DNA of 64,000 bases from Rhodococcus spelaei (GTDB lineage: Bacteria > Actinomycetota > Actinomycetes > Mycobacteriales > Mycobacteriaceae): contig NZ_VIGH01000002.1 of assembly GCF_006704125.1 (NCBI RefSeq), positions 496,001 to 560,000 on the forward strand. The letters are read 5' to 3'. This document shows positions 49,737-59,990 of the stretch, in pieces. Made by a program: the position numbers and the translations under genes. The notes beneath the pieces are model-generated. The model made no database searches, was not told the origin of the DNA, and saw only the letters and a program-made list of their open reading frames with translations. Position 1 is the stretch's first letter; each line of letters starts with the position of its first letter.

Positions 49737-51545
49737 TCATTTCTCCGGACCCTCGCTGCCGGCGATCGCCTCGAGCGTCCCGCGGACCCGCTCGGTGTCG
49801 GCCTGCGTCCAGCCGTCGGGCGCGGCGATGGCGAGCCAGCCGTCGAGGACGCTGGTGCCGTAGTTGTGGCCGTGACCGTCGGGAACCCCGGCGGCGTTGG
49901 CCAGGTCCGCCGACACCTGCCAGAACGTGACGAACGGGAACCACCGCATCTGCGGCAGTCGGTCCTCGCCGGGCTTCTCGGACAGCCAGTCCGGGCGCTT
50001 CAGAATCAGGTCCGTGGACCACCAGACCACCGGGTCGGAGGCGTGCTGGAGGTAGAGCACGCGCGGCGGCCACCAGGGACCCGGCGGCTGCGCAATGTCC
50101 GCGACCTCGTCAGCGAACCGCACCACCAGGCCGTCCGAGTACACCGGCTCGACCTCGGTGCTGCCCGGGTCGCGCCGCGAAACCAGTTGGTGCCAGAGCA
50201 CGTTCGAGTTCGGTGGGCCCACCCACAGAACACCGTCGACCGTGTTGCGGATGTCGGCGAGGCCGTCGAAGGCCCCCTCCCCCGCCTGCGTGCCGAGGCT
50301 CTCGCCGTAGACGTAGAGCTTGGGCCGAGTCTGCGGCGGCTTGGTCAACCAGCGCTCGTGCACCTTGTCGATCAGCCGTTTGCCCGCCTCGGCCGCTTTC
50401 TCCCGGTCGGCGAGAAAGGAGATCCAACTGGGCAGGTACGAGTACTGAGTGGCGACGAGCGCCGAGTCGCCGTTGTGCACGAGCTCGATCGCCTGCGCCG
50501 CGGTCGGGTTCACCCAGCCGGTGCCGGTGGTCGGGATGATCACCAGCACCTTCCGCTCGAACGCACCGGTCCGTTCGAGCTCGTCGACCAGCAGGTCCAG
50601 TCGCTGGTCGGCGGTCGGCGCACTCTCGAGTCCGGCGTAGACCCGGATCGGCTCCTTGGCCGGGGCGCCGTTGGCCCGGCTCAGCTCTTGCGCATCGAGA
50701 CCGCGGGAGACGAAGTTGCGGCCCTCGAAGCCGAGACTGTCCCAAGGCACCAACGAGTCCGGGCTGCCCGACTTCTCGGGCGCCACGGGCGCCACCACCC
50801 CGGCACGGGTGGTGTCGTTCTGCAGGCTGAACGCGGAGTTCGCGAGGGCGTAGACCTCCTTGACCAGCACGCCGGTGACCAGCGCGTACGTCAGGACGGC
50901 CACCAGCGCGAAGCCGAGCGGTAGTGCCGCCTGGCGGGGCACCCGCAGCCAGCGGTTGAGGTAGCGGGCGACCAGTCGACCCAGGTCGCGCAGCACCCGC
51001 CACACCGAGATGATCGCGGCCGCGACGAGCATGCTCAGACCGCCGGTACGGATGTAGCCGGTGGTCGTGGTGCCCTCGGCGTTCATCAGCGCCGACAGTT
51101 CGCGCTGCCAGCCCGCTGCGTAGACCAGCATCACCATCGCGGCCAGGATCGCGATGGCGACGACCCCGACCTTCAGCACCTGCATGTACCTGGGCGGCAG
51201 CGGCCACCAGGGTCGTTTCGCGAGGTAGAACCGGTAGACCGCCCAGCCGATCGCCGTGCCGACGCCGTAGCCGATCGCCGCGCTGATGCCACCGATCAGC
51301 CCCTGGAACAACCAGTCGCGCGGCAACAGCGAGGGTGTCAACGACCAGCAGAAGAACAGCGCCGCGAACGCGATACCGGTGAAGTCGAGGCTGAGAAGCC
51401 CCCACGCCCAGATGACGAAGGGGTGCTTGCCCGCCAGCCAGCCGGTGCGACGGTCGGCGGTCCGACCCGACGACACGGGAACCCCGGGCTGCGCGGCATC
51501 CGCCTGCGCCGTCCCGGGGTCCTGTGTCTCGTCGGTATCGGTCAA
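49737..51545 (-). CDS. Membrane alpha/beta-hydrolase (Abhydrolase_9 family)
   Basis: This 602-residue protein has an N-terminal half with five transmembrane helices (about residues 43-70, 80-108, 123-145, 165-185 and 205-230). An extracytoplasmic alpha/beta-hydrolase domain follows, with nucleophile elbow YVYGESLG (Ser416), an acid region near HASDPVVWW and His in DGHGHNYG. The substrate is unknown; esters of cell-envelope lipids are plausible. It starts with TTG 51545 only three bases after the purL stop and may be expressed from the purL transcript. Confidence 0.85.
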   Translation of the reverse strand: MTDTDETQDPGTAQADAAQPGVPVSSGRTADRRTGWLAGKHPFVIWAWGLLSLDFTGIAFAALFFCWSLTPSLLPRDWLFQGLIGGISAAIGYGVGTAIGWAVYRFYLAKRPWWPLPPRYMQVLKVGVVAIAILAAMVMLVYAAGWQRELSALMNAEGTTTTGYIRTGGLSMLVAAAIISVWRVLRDLGRLVARYLNRWLRVPRQAALPLGFALVAVLTYALVTGVLVKEVYALANSAFSLQNDTTRAGVVAPVAPEKSGSPDSLVPWDSLGFEGRNFVSRGLDAQELSRANGAPAKEPIRVYAGLESAPTADQRLDLLVDELERTGAFERKVLVIIPTTGTGWVNPTAAQAIELVHNGDSALVATQYSYLPSWISFLADREKAAEAGKRLIDKVHERWLTKPPQTRPKLYVYGESLGTQAGEGAFDGLADIRNTVDGVLWVGPPNSNVLWHQLVSRRDPGSTEVEPVYSDGLVVRFADEVADIAQPPGPWWPPRVLYLQHASDPVVWWSTDLILKRPDWLSEKPGEDRLPQMRWFPFVTFWQVSADLANAAGVPDGHGHNYGTSVLDGWLAIAAPDGWTQADTERVRGTLEAIAGSEGPEK

Positions 51546-51548
51546 TGG

Positions 51549-53828
51549 CTACCCGAACAGGGCCGGGAGTGTGCCTTCGTGGGTGGCGCGCAACTCCGCA
51601 AGGGTGACCGAGAACTGGTCCTGGACCTCGACGGAGTCGGAGCCCTCGTCGACGACGCCGATCCGCGTCCACGGCAGGCCGCGGGCGCTGCACATGCCGG
51701 TGAAGCGGGTCTCCTCGGTGCGCGGCACCGCGACCAGCACGCGGCCCGACGACTCGGAGAACAGCGTGACGAACGGGTCCGCACCCTCGGGGAGCAGGAT
51801 CCGGCAGCCGGTCTCGCCGGCGAGCGCCGCCTCGACGACTGCCTGCGCCAGGCCACCCTCGGACAGGTCGTGCGCGGCGGAGACCAGGCCGTCGCGGGAT
51901 CCGGCGAGCAGGATGTCGGCGAGCAACTGCTCGCGGTCGAGGTCGACCTTCGGGGGCACGCCACCGAGGTGGTCGTGTTCGACCTGCGCCCAGATCGAAC
52001 CGTCGAACTCGTCGTGAGTCTCGCCGAGCAGGATCAGCGTCTCGCCGGGTTCGAGGCCGAGGCCGGTCGGGATGCGGCGGTGCACGTCGTCGATGACGCC
52101 GAGCACGGCGACGACCGGGGTCGGCAGGATCGCGGTGGCACCGGTCTGGTTGTAGAAGCTGACGTTGCCGCCGGTGACCGGGATCCCGAGCTTCGCGCAG
52201 CCGTCCGCGAGGCCGCGCACGGCCTGCTGGAACTGCCACATCACGCCCGGGTCCTCGGGGGAACCGAAGTTGAGGCAGTTGGACACGGCCTTCGGGGTGG
52301 CGCCGGTGACCGCGACGTTGCGGAACGCCTCGGCCAGCGCGAGCTGCGCGCCGGCGTACGGGTCCAGCGCGGTGTAGCGGCCGGAGGCGTCGGTGGCCAG
52401 CGCGATGCCGCGGCCGGTCTGCTCGTCGATGCGGATGACGCCGGAGTCGGCCTGCTCGGCGAGCACGGTGTTGCCACGCACGTAGCGGTCGTACTGCTCG
52501 GTGATCCACTTGCGGCTGCACAGCTGCGGCGAGCCGATCATCTTCAGCAGCGTGGCGCGCAGTTCGTCGGCGGTCACGGGGCGCTTCAGGTTCGCGCTGG
52601 TGTTCGCGATCAGCGCGTCCTGGGTGCCGGGGCGCTGCACGGGGCGCTCGTACACCGGGCCCTCGTGGGCGATGGTGCGCGCCGGCGCGTCGACGACGGT
52701 CTCTCCGTGCCAGTCGATGACGAGGTGCTCGCCGTCGGTGACCTCACCGATGACGGTAGCCAGGACGTCCCACTTCTTGCAGACGGCCATGAACGCATCG
52801 ACGTTCTCCGGCGTCACCACTGCGCACATGCGCTCCTGGGACTCGCTCGAGAGAACCTCCGCGGCGGTCATGCCGGTCGCGCGGGTCGGGACCTTCTCGA
52901 GCTGGATGTGCATGCCGCCGTCACCTGCCGCGGCGAGCTCCGACGTCGCGCAGGACAGCCCGGCACCGCCGAGGTCCTGGATGCCGACGACCAGCTTGGC
53001 CTTGTACAGGTCGAGGCAGCACTCGATGAGCACCTTCTCGGTGAACGGGTCGCCCACCTGCACCGCGGGAAGCTTCTTGGGGCGTCCGCCCGAGCTCTCG
53101 TCGAAGGTCTCCGATGCGAGCACGGACACGCCGCCGATGCCGTCGAGGCCGGTACGGGCGCCGAACAGGATGATCTTGTTGCCGACGCCGGACGCGAACG
53201 CCAGGTGCAGGTCCTCGACGCGCATCGCGCCCGCGCACAGCGCGTTGACGAGCGGGTTGCCCTGGTAGGAGGCGTCGAAGACGGTCTCGCCGCCGACGTT
53301 GGGCAGGCCGAGGGAGTTGCCGTAGCCGCCGACACCGCGGACCACGCCGTCGACGACGCGGCGGGTGTCAGGGGCGTCGGCCGCTCCGAAGCGCAGCTGG
53401 TCCATGACCGCGATCGGGCGCGCGCCCATCGCCATGATGTCGCGCACGATGCCGCCGACGCCGGTCGCGGCGCCCTGGTACGGCTCGATGTACGACGGGT
53501 GGTTGTGCGACTCGACCTTGAAGGTGACCGCCCAGCCGTCGCCGATGTCGACGACACCCGCGTTCTCACCGATACCGGCGAGCATCGACGAACGCATCTC
53601 GTCGGTGGTGGTCTCGCCGAAGTACTTCAGGTGGACCTTCGAGGACTTGTAGGAGCAGTGCTCGCTCCACATGACCGAGTACATGGCCAGCTCGGCGTCG
53701 GTGGGGCGGCGACCGAGGATCTCCCGGATGCGGGCGTACTCGTCGTCCTTGAGACCCAGTTCCTTGAAGGGCTGGGCGACGTCCGGGGTCGCTGCGGCGT
53801 TGGTGACGGTATCGACCTGCGAGGACAC
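51549..53828 (-). CDS. purL: Phosphoribosylformylglycinamidine synthase subunit PurL
   Basis: This 759-residue small-type PurL (without the glutaminase domain of the 1300-residue form) converts FGAR to FGAM with PurQ and PurS. Motifs include [12 protein letters not shown] near residue 55, [23 protein letters not shown] (ATP/substrate loop) and the second-half PNVGGETVF and [17 protein letters not shown] 53828 is the best start (MSSQVDTV), although its ribosome site is distant. PurQ and PurS are encoded 8 kb away on the same strand. Confidence 0.96.
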   Translation of the reverse strand: MSSQVDTVTNAAATPDVAQPFKELGLKDDEYARIREILGRRPTDAELAMYSVMWSEHCSYKSSKVHLKYFGETTTDEMRSSMLAGIGENAGVVDIGDGWAVTFKVESHNHPSYIEPYQGAATGVGGIVRDIMAMGARPIAVMDQLRFGAADAPDTRRVVDGVVRGVGGYGNSLGLPNVGGETVFDASYQGNPLVNALCAGAMRVEDLHLAFASGVGNKIILFGARTGLDGIGGVSVLASETFDESSGGRPKKLPAVQVGDPFTEKVLIECCLDLYKAKLVVGIQDLGGAGLSCATSELAAAGDGGMHIQLEKVPTRATGMTAAEVLSSESQERMCAVVTPENVDAFMAVCKKWDVLATVIGEVTDGEHLVIDWHGETVVDAPARTIAHEGPVYERPVQRPGTQDALIANTSANLKRPVTADELRATLLKMIGSPQLCSRKWITEQYDRYVRGNTVLAEQADSGVIRIDEQTGRGIALATDASGRYTALDPYAGAQLALAEAFRNVAVTGATPKAVSNCLNFGSPEDPGVMWQFQQAVRGLADGCAKLGIPVTGGNVSFYNQTGATAILPTPVVAVLGVIDDVHRRIPTGLGLEPGETLILLGETHDEFDGSIWAQVEHDHLGGVPPKVDLDREQLLADILLAGSRDGLVSAAHDLSEGGLAQAVVEAALAGETGCRILLPEGADPFVTLFSESSGRVLVAVPRTEETRFTGMCSARGLPWTRIGVVDEGSDSVEVQDQFSVTLAELRATHEGTLPALFG

Positions 53829-53940
53829 TGGAAGTTGGGTCCCTTCCCTGGGGAGTCTGATCGGCAGACCGGCGGGGCGCTGCCAGCGCAAAGTCTAGCC
53901 GGGTGGGCCGACAGCGGCCGCACTGGTGGCAACGCACGCG

Positions 53941-53969
53941 GCCGGGTGCCGCACCTCGCGACACCCGGC
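53941..53969 (-). terminator. Terminator of the DUF4185 gene
   Basis: GCCGGGTG and CACCCGGC flank a 13-nt loop, 27 bp past the DUF4185 stop codon. Confidence 0.6.
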
Positions 53970-53995
53970 TGCGCCGGTGAAGCTGCCTGTCCAGG

Positions 53996-55357
53996 TCACT
54001 GACCCTGCGGCGCTTGCAGTATCGGCGTCGCCTCGGAGGGGCGGTCGACTCCGAGCAACTTGGCCTCGCCAGTGGTAGCCGGGTCCGGACGATCCGCCTG
54101 GTCCGCCGCCTTCATCTGCAGACCATTCAGGTCGGTGCGGAAGTAGATGACGTTGTAGCGGTCCCAGGTGGTGCCGACGAACTCGAGGTACTGGCCCTTC
54201 GACCACGGGTGCATGAAACCGCCGTAGAGCGACGGGACCAGCAGCCCGCTGAGGATTGTCTGCGTGCCGCTCCACGGCCCCTCGAGGCGGTCGGCCTGGC
54301 GGATCACGATCGAGTTCGTCGCGTCGGTGTACATCGCGACGTACTTGTGCAGATAGTCGTTCCACTGCACCTGCAGCTCGCTGACCGGCGCCTCGATCAC
54401 CGGCTTCGCCTGACCGATGTCCGCACCCCAGCCGGTGCCGTTCCAGTACTGGTAGGCGTTCAGGTTCAGGATCTGCGCGTACGCGACCCGTCCGAGCCGC
54501 GCCCCGCCGTTGCGACCCGACGGCGTGCCGTACTCGTAGACGAAACCGTCCTTCCCGTCCACGAACGCGCTCATCTGGAAGTTGTCGTTGCCCGGTGTCA
54601 CCGCGGCGATGCCGGGAATGTCGATGCCGGCGACGTTCGCGCGGACCGTCGTCGGGTCCGCGGTCCAGGTCTCGCCGTTGTCCGTCGAGACCGCGATCGC
54701 AGAGTAGAGGGTGGTCCACTTGCCGGGCGAGTCCCAGGACTTCACCGACATGAACCGGGCGTACTGGGTGGTGCCGACGGAGATGCCCGCGGTCGGGATG
54801 ACCGTGTACTCACCCGGGATGCCGAAGCCCTTGATGACCTGCCGCGAGTGATTCGGGCGGTCCAGCGGCGAACTGTCGATCCGCATCCCGTCGGCGAGGT
54901 TCGTGTCCGAGCTGCGGAACAGGACGTTGCTGCGCCAGTCGTCGCCGGGGCTGTCGCAGTCGCCGACGGTGTCGCCGAACGCCATCAGCACATCGTGCTG
55001 TCCCCCGGCGTTCCCGTTGTCCCACATGATGCCGAGGTCGGTGCCGGAGACGTTGAAGCGCGCGATCGTGTCGTTCGGGCTGCCCGGGCCGGTGACCATC
55101 TCGATCGCCTTGGTCTTGCCGGACAGGCGCGGCAGGGCGCCGTCGGGCGCCCCAGTGATCCATGGCAGGGCCTTGTCGAGCGACCCGGTGGCGCTGCCGG
55201 AACTGCCCGAACTCCCCAGACTGCCCGAGCCGGAGCCACCCTGGCCGCAGGGTCCGCCCGTCGCCGCCGAGGCGGGTGTGGCCATGGTCGCGGACACCGC
55301 GACAGCCACCACCGTCGCCGACAGAGCGGCAGACCACGATCGCTTCACTGTGAGCAC
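53996..55357 (-). CDS. Secreted DUF4185 protein
   Basis: This 453-residue exported protein has a signal peptide with a VKRSW start, hydrophobic core and likely cleavage after TPASA (about residue 30). A Gly/Ser linker follows, then a five-bladed beta-propeller-like DUF4185 domain with repeated YxxF and STDNGETWT-type (Asp-box-like) segments. DUF4185 proteins of mycobacteria are exported and uncharacterised. GTG 55357 has AAAGGA 8 nt upstream. The promoter lies in an AT-rich island containing a Fur-like palindrome, suggesting metal control. Confidence 0.82.
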   Translation of the reverse strand: MLTVKRSWSAALSATVVAVAVSATMATPASAATGGPCGQGGSGSGSLGSSGSSGSATGSLDKALPWITGAPDGALPRLSGKTKAIEMVTGPGSPNDTIARFNVSGTDLGIMWDNGNAGGQHDVLMAFGDTVGDCDSPGDDWRSNVLFRSSDTNLADGMRIDSSPLDRPNHSRQVIKGFGIPGEYTVIPTAGISVGTTQYARFMSVKSWDSPGKWTTLYSAIAVSTDNGETWTADPTTVRANVAGIDIPGIAAVTPGNDNFQMSAFVDGKDGFVYEYGTPSGRNGGARLGRVAYAQILNLNAYQYWNGTGWGADIGQAKPVIEAPVSELQVQWNDYLHKYVAMYTDATNSIVIRQADRLEGPWSGTQTILSGLLVPSLYGGFMHPWSKGQYLEFVGTTWDRYNVIYFRTDLNGLQMKAADQADRPDPATTGEAKLLGVDRPSEATPILQAPQGQ

Positions 55358-55472
55358 AAGCAGGTTCCTTTCCGGAGGCCAACGCCTTGCGAGAACACCC
55401 CGGTATTCAGCGGGCGCTCTTCGTGCCACAGCCAACCACGCGAAACGCGTTGCTGCTGCGGCTGATGCGACA

Positions 55473-55493
55473 ATTGTTATCAATGAGAACAAT
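55473..55493. promoter_or_regulatory. Fur-family-like palindrome upstream of DUF4185
   Basis: ATTGTT-n9-AACAAT is a 21-bp dyad with inner matching bases (TC/GA), set in an AT-rich patch 116 bp before the DUF4185 start. The 7-1-7-like architecture resembles Fur/Zur-type sites, but it does not match a consensus I can name exactly. Confidence 0.4.
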
Positions 55494-55556
55494 CCCGAGA
55501 CGATGGTGCCGCTCCCCGCACGTCGGCGCAATCCGCCGCACGACCGACAGCCGGCC

Positions 55557-56843
55557 CTAGTCGGTGGGGGTGAGGAACGCCGCGAGCGCGTCGGCGTAAG
55601 CCGGGACGTCCGCAGCACCCATCAGCTCCCGCGACGAGTGCATCGCCAGCTGCGGGGCACCGACGTCGACGGTGGACAACCCGGTCCGCGACGCGGTGAT
55701 CGGCCCGATGGTGGACCCGCACGGCAGGTCGGCGCGGTGCACGTACCGCTGCAACGGCACCCCCGCCCGGTCACAAGCGAGTGCAAAGGCACCGGCGCCC
55801 GCCGCGTCGGTGGCGTAGCGCAGGTTCTGGTTGACCTTGAGCACCGGACCGCCGTTGATCTCGATCCGGTGCGACGGCTCGTGCCGGTCCGGGTAGTTCG
55901 GGTGCGTGGCGTGCGCCATGTCCCCGGAGGCGCACACCGATCCCGCCATCGCCCGCAGGAAGTCCTCGCGACCGCCGCCACGCGCCAACACGATTCGCTC
56001 GAGCACCGAGTTCAGCAGGTCCGAGAAGGCGCCCCGGTCGGACATCGACCCGACCTCCTCGTGATCGAACAGCGCGAGGACCGGGATCGCGTCGCCAGGT
56101 TCCTCGGCGGCCGCGAGCAATGCGCGCGAGCCGGCGTAGCAGGTGCCCTGGTTGTCGAGTCGGGGCGCACTGACCAGTTCGCCCCGCAGCCCGACCACCG
56201 CGCTCGGCGCGAGGTCGTGCGTCATCAACTCCCACCCGAGCACCGCGTCCGCCTCGACGCCGGCCTCGTCGGCGAGGAACGCGAGGAAGCTGCGCGGCGA
56301 AGTGCCGACCCCCCAGATCGCATTGACGTGCCGCTGCGGGTCGAGCTGCACCCCCTTGCGGTCTTCGGACAAGTGGATCGCCAGCTGGGGCACCCGCAGG
56401 ATCGGGCGGTCGACCCGGACCAGCTTCTCCTGCAAGCCGTTTCCGTCCCGCACACTGAGTCGGCCGGAGATGCCGAGGTCGCGGTCGAGCCACGAGTTCA
56501 GCCAGGCACCCCCGTACGGCTCGAGGCCGACCAGTTGCCAGCCCGCGGACTCGAGGTCGGGATGCTGCTTGACCCGCAGGTTCGGACTGTCGGTGTGGCC
56601 GCCGACAATCCGGAACGGCGCCGCCTCGCGGCCGCTCGCCTCGGTGCTCCACGCGACCAGTGACCCGCCGCGCACCAGGAAGTACCGGCTGGGCGCTGCC
56701 GGCCAGCCCTGGGTCTCGTGCAGCCGCACGAATCCTGCCGCGGTCAACTCCGCCGCGACCGTCTCGCACACGTGAAACGGCGACGGCGAGGCGTCGACGA
56801 AGGAGCAGAGCCCGGTTGCGGTGGCGTCGGTCAGGGAAGGCAT
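55557..56843 (-). CDS. apeB: M18-family aspartyl aminopeptidase
   Basis: This 428-residue zinc aminopeptidase, a dodecamer in the family, removes acidic N-terminal residues. Metal ligands are visible in VGGHTDSPN (His near 88), NQGTCYAG and [10 protein letters not shown], and a C-terminal [10 protein letters not shown] supplies the last His. It is 36 bp downstream of the VOC gene on the same strand and probably forms an operon with it. It corresponds to Rv0800 of M. tuberculosis (pepC). Confidence 0.93.
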   Translation of the reverse strand: MPSLTDATATGLCSFVDASPSPFHVCETVAAELTAAGFVRLHETQGWPAAPSRYFLVRGGSLVAWSTEASGREAAPFRIVGGHTDSPNLRVKQHPDLESAGWQLVGLEPYGGAWLNSWLDRDLGISGRLSVRDGNGLQEKLVRVDRPILRVPQLAIHLSEDRKGVQLDPQRHVNAIWGVGTSPRSFLAFLADEAGVEADAVLGWELMTHDLAPSAVVGLRGELVSAPRLDNQGTCYAGSRALLAAAEEPGDAIPVLALFDHEEVGSMSDRGAFSDLLNSVLERIVLARGGGREDFLRAMAGSVCASGDMAHATHPNYPDRHEPSHRIEINGGPVLKVNQNLRYATDAAGAGAFALACDRAGVPLQRYVHRADLPCGSTIGPITASRTGLSTVDVGAPQLAMHSSRELMGAADVPAYADALAAFLTPTD

Positions 56844-56879
56844 GCAGCGATCTTATGACCGACGCCGGACCGCGGACCC

Positions 56880-57233
56880 TCAGTGCGCGCCGGACGACAC
56901 ACAGAACCGGTTGCCGTCCGGGTCGGTCAGGGTGACCCAACGGAACCCGTCCATGTCGTGGCGTTCGTACTCGCTCGCACCGGCCGCGACCAACCGCGCG
57001 ACCTCGGCGTCGAGGTCCGGGGCGGAGAGGTCGAGATGGACGCGATTCTTGCCGGGGGTCGGGTCCGGAACCTTCTGGAAGGCAAGTTTGTACGGCGCGC
57101 CCGGCACACCGACGAGAAAGAACCAGCCCTCGTTCTCCTGCTCGATTCGCCCGCCGGTCTGCTCCGCCCACCAGGTGGCGAGCGGTCCCGGATCAGCACT
57201 GTCGAAGGTAATCATGCCCAGGGTGAGTGTCAT
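56880..57233 (-). CDS. VOC-superfamily (glyoxalase/bleomycin-resistance-like) protein
   Basis: This 117-residue protein has two beta-alpha-beta-beta-beta modules (TLGMITFDSADPGPLATWW and RVHLDLSAPDLDAEVARL). It ends with the metal-ligand-type GNRFCVSSGAH, in the position of the conserved Glu of true glyoxalases, so catalytic metal binding is uncertain. It corresponds to Rv0801. It sits 36 bp ahead of apeB on the same strand and is divergent from the Dyp peroxidase. Confidence 0.85.
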   Translation of the reverse strand: MTLTLGMITFDSADPGPLATWWAEQTGGRIEQENEGWFFLVGVPGAPYKLAFQKVPDPTPGKNRVHLDLSAPDLDAEVARLVAAGASEYERHDMDGFRWVTLTDPDGNRFCVSSGAH

Positions 57234-57365
57234 GCCGGCACGCTACAACCGCCCTCCGACATGTTCCGGTCGCCGGCGCCGCCTCGAGCGCGGGCGTCGG
57301 CCCCGTCGGCTAGCGTTCTCCGGAGAGAAGATCACCAACGCCGATGCCGACGAAACGGACTTCGC

Positions 57366-58328
57366 ATGACCGAATCCGCCCGACCAGCAACGACTCCCGA
57401 GTCCCAGACGGTTACCAGCCCCCTCTCCCCCGCGGCGATCTTCCTCGTCGCGACCGTCGACGAGGGCGGCGAGGCGGTCGCCCGGTCGCTGCTCGCGGAC
57501 GCCGCGGGACTGCGCCGAGCGGTCGGATTGCGGGTGCCGGGCGCGGGTCTGGAACTGATCGTGAGCATCGGCTCGACCGCCTGGGACCGGCTGTTCTCCG
57601 GCCCGCGTCCGGCGCAACTGCACCCGTTCCCCGTGCTGCGCGGCGCCCGGCACCAGGCCCCGTCCACCCCCGGCGACCTTCTCTTCCACATCCGCGCGAT
57701 GAGCCAGGACGCGTGTTTCGAACTGGCGCACCAGATCACCAAGCGACTCACAGGGGCGGCCACCGTGGTGGACGAGGTGCACGGTTTCCAGTACTTCGAG
57801 AACCGCGACCTGATCGGATTCGTGGACGGCACCGAGAATCCTTCCGGCGCAAAGGCCGCCACCGCGGTGACGGTGGGCGCCGAAGATCCCGACTTCGCGG
57901 GCGGCTCCTACGTGCACGTACAGAAGTACGTGCACAACATGACCGACTGGGAGGCGCTGCCGGTCCCCGAGCAGGAACGGGTCATCGGGCGCACCAAGCT
58001 CGAGGACATCGAGATGACCGACGACGTCAAGCCCGCCAACTCGCACGTCGCCCTCAACGCCGTCAAGGACGCGGACGGAAGGTCACTGGAGATCCTGCGG
58101 GCGAACATGCCGTTCGGCCGGGTCGGCGACGGCGAGATGGGCACCTACTTCATCGGCTACTGCCGCACTCCGGACATCACCGAACGCATGCTGGAGAACA
58201 TGTTCCTCGGCAGTCCGCGCGGCAATTACGACCGCCTGCTGGACTTTTCGACCGCGGTCACCGGTTCGGCATTCTTCACCCCGAGTGCCGACTTCTTCGA
58301 GGTGCTGCCCGCGCCGCCGACGAACTGA
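57366..58328 (+). CDS. Dye-decolourising (Dyp-type) peroxidase
   Basis: This 320-residue haem peroxidase has the DyP signature GFVDGTENP with catalytic Asp154, the proximal His227 in PANSHVALN, and the distal Arg245 in LRANMPFG. In M. tuberculosis (Rv0799c) and R. jostii (DypB) the gene adjoins an encapsulin gene and the enzyme is cargo. Here the chain ends soon after FFEVLPAPP, without a clear encapsulin-targeting tail, and no encapsulin gene is adjacent. It starts at ATG 57366; the longer ORF reading is not supported. Confidence 0.93.
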   Translation: MTESARPATTPESQTVTSPLSPAAIFLVATVDEGGEAVARSLLADAAGLRRAVGLRVPGAGLELIVSIGSTAWDRLFSGPRPAQLHPFPVLRGARHQAPSTPGDLLFHIRAMSQDACFELAHQITKRLTGAATVVDEVHGFQYFENRDLIGFVDGTENPSGAKAATAVTVGAEDPDFAGGSYVHVQKYVHNMTDWEALPVPEQERVIGRTKLEDIEMTDDVKPANSHVALNAVKDADGRSLEILRANMPFGRVGDGEMGTYFIGYCRTPDITERMLENMFLGSPRGNYDRLLDFSTAVTGSAFFTPSADFFEVLPAPPTN

Positions 58329-58346
58329 CGACGCGGGCCGCCGACT

Positions 58347-58826
58347 TCAGTGTCCGGGTAGCACGCAGACGCTGTCGAGGCCGAGCACGTGATTGAGCCG
58401 GCCGAAGGCCAGCCACGAGCCGATGCTCATCGACAGCTCCACCACCTCGGCCTGGCTGTAGTGCTCGAACATCCGCGTCCAGAACTCGTCGTCGAGGCCG
58501 TGGTGGTCGAGCGCGTACCGCTCCGCGTACTCGGCGGCCAGCCGGGTGCGCTCGTCGAAAATGTCGGTGGTGCGCCAGTTCTCGACGGCGTCGTCGAAAC
58601 CGGCCTCGACCTTCTGCCCGTCCCGTTCGGTACGCCAGTCCTGGCAGAAGATGCAGCCGTTGATCTGTGCGATCCGCAACCGTGCGGCCTCGAACGCGCG
58701 CAGGTCGATGGTCGAGTGTTCGTACACGGACAGCGAGAACTGGGAGGCCGCGATCCCGATACCGGGGACCATCTCGCCCCACACGTACCCGATCGGGTCC
58801 TTGTCTTCGGGAATGTCGATGAGCAT
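58347..58826 (-). CDS. AhpD-like carboxymuconolactone decarboxylase-family protein
   Basis: This 159-residue all-helical protein has the redox motif CIFC (Cys58, Cys61) in AQINGCIFCQDWR, followed by a helical region with FEHYSQAEVVELSMSIG, typical of AhpD-like CMD proteins. It may act as a thiol peroxidase or redox adaptor. ATG 58826 is preceded by AAAGGA. It is convergent with the Dyp peroxidase (18-bp gap), in the place occupied by the encapsulin gene in related genomes, and lies 17 bp after a DHDPR-like gene on the same strand. Confidence 0.85.
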   Translation of the reverse strand: MLIDIPEDKDPIGYVWGEMVPGIGIAASQFSLSVYEHSTIDLRAFEAARLRIAQINGCIFCQDWRTERDGQKVEAGFDDAVENWRTTDIFDERTRLAAEYAERYALDHHGLDDEFWTRMFEHYSQAEVVELSMSIGSWLAFGRLNHVLGLDSVCVLPGH

Positions 58827-58843
58827 GGCTCGTCCTTTCGTGA

Positions 58844-59938
58844 CTACCGTTTTCCGAGTTTGCCGACTGCGGGGCCCAATTTGCCGACGGCAGGACGCAG
58901 CGGGACGTCGAGTGCGTCGTAGAGTCCGGGTTCCGCCGCCACCAGCCAGTCGATGGCGCTCACCAGTCGCCCCACCGCGGTGGCGTTTCCGCCCGCCGAC
59001 CGGCTGCCGTCCTCGTCGGTGCACTCGACGGACACCTCGATGTGCGGCCGGCCCTCGATGATCACCCGGTGAGCGCCGTCGCCGTCCGGCGGCATCGGCC
59101 AGTCGGTGGCGCAGGTCGGGTGGATGCGGGTGACGTGTTCGATGACGATGCGGGGTTCGCCGTCGACGATGCCCTGCACCTCGAACCGCACCGCGCCCTG
59201 GGTGCCCGCCTCGAAGTCGCCCATCGTCTTGGTGCTGACGGTCTCGTCGAGCGCGCGCCGGTCGAGGGTTTCGCGAATCTCGTCGAGTTCGACGCCGAGG
59301 GCCCGCGCCATCATCCGGACCTGTCCGCCCCACACCATGGTCGGGATCGTCGGCGCGATCATCGGCGGCAGGTAGTCCATCGGCTGTCCCATGCCGACCA
59401 GGTACCGGACCGAGTCGGGCTGGTCGTAGGTGGAGTAGTCGAAGATCTCCTGGCAGCGGATCACGTCGACGGTGCTGCCGAGCCCGCTGAGCAGCAGCGG
59501 CAGCACGTCGTTACCCCAGCCGGGGTCGACGCCGGAGGCGAACAGGGAGCCACCGCCCTCGGCGATCGCGGCGAGCACCGGGTCCCGCAGTTCGGCGGGA
59601 GCGTTGGTGGGGTCGTACAGCGGGTACAGCGCGGGGCTGACGACCACCGCGCCGGCGCGGATCGCCCGGCAGATGTCGGCGAGGGCGTCGTCGGGCCGGA
59701 TGTCCCCGGACGCCGCGTACACCACGGCGCCGGGGCTCGCGGCCAGCACCGCGTCGATGTCGTCGGTGGCCGCGACCCCCAGTTCGAAGTCGAGCCCGGC
59801 GAGTTCGCCGGCGTCGCGACCCACCTTGTCGGGGTTGTGCACGAGAACGGCCGAGAGCTTCAGTGCCGGGTGCGCATCGACAGCTCGGATGGACGCTCGG
59901 CCCACGTTGCCGGTACCCCAGACGACGGTGGAGATCAT
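58844..59938 (-). CDS. DHDPR-like NAD(P)-dependent dehydrogenase, paralogue 1
   Basis: This 364-residue protein has an N-terminal Rossmann domain (VVWGTGNVGRASIRAV) of the dihydrodipicolinate-reductase / 2,4-diaminopentanoate-dehydrogenase class, and a C-terminal domain found in actinobacterial homologues (WGGQVRMMARALGVELDEI). It ends with an odd repeat, PAVGKLGPAVGKLGKR, likely disordered. The next gene upstream is a close paralogue, so this is a tandem duplication. The substrate is unknown; it is not expected to act in lysine biosynthesis. Confidence 0.82.
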   Translation of the reverse strand: MISTVVWGTGNVGRASIRAVDAHPALKLSAVLVHNPDKVGRDAGELAGLDFELGVAATDDIDAVLAASPGAVVYAASGDIRPDDALADICRAIRAGAVVVSPALYPLYDPTNAPAELRDPVLAAIAEGGGSLFASGVDPGWGNDVLPLLLSGLGSTVDVIRCQEIFDYSTYDQPDSVRYLVGMGQPMDYLPPMIAPTIPTMVWGGQVRMMARALGVELDEIRETLDRRALDETVSTKTMGDFEAGTQGAVRFEVQGIVDGEPRIVIEHVTRIHPTCATDWPMPPDGDGAHRVIIEGRPHIEVSVECTDEDGSRSAGGNATAVGRLVSAIDWLVAAEPGLYDALDVPLRPAVGKLGPAVGKLGKR

Positions 59939-59990
59939 GGCTGGGGACGCTACCGACTTGGAACAGGTTCTCGTGGTCGAATCGGGCGAT

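Noticed and set aside
51423-54002. 859-codon plus-strand ORF antisense to purL
   Set aside because: Its sequence is a low-complexity Arg/Val/Asp-rich shadow; purL on the minus strand has all catalytic motifs.
54903-56663. 586-codon plus-strand ORF antisense to DUF4185 and apeB
   Set aside because: It spans two real minus-strand genes and has no domain signatures.
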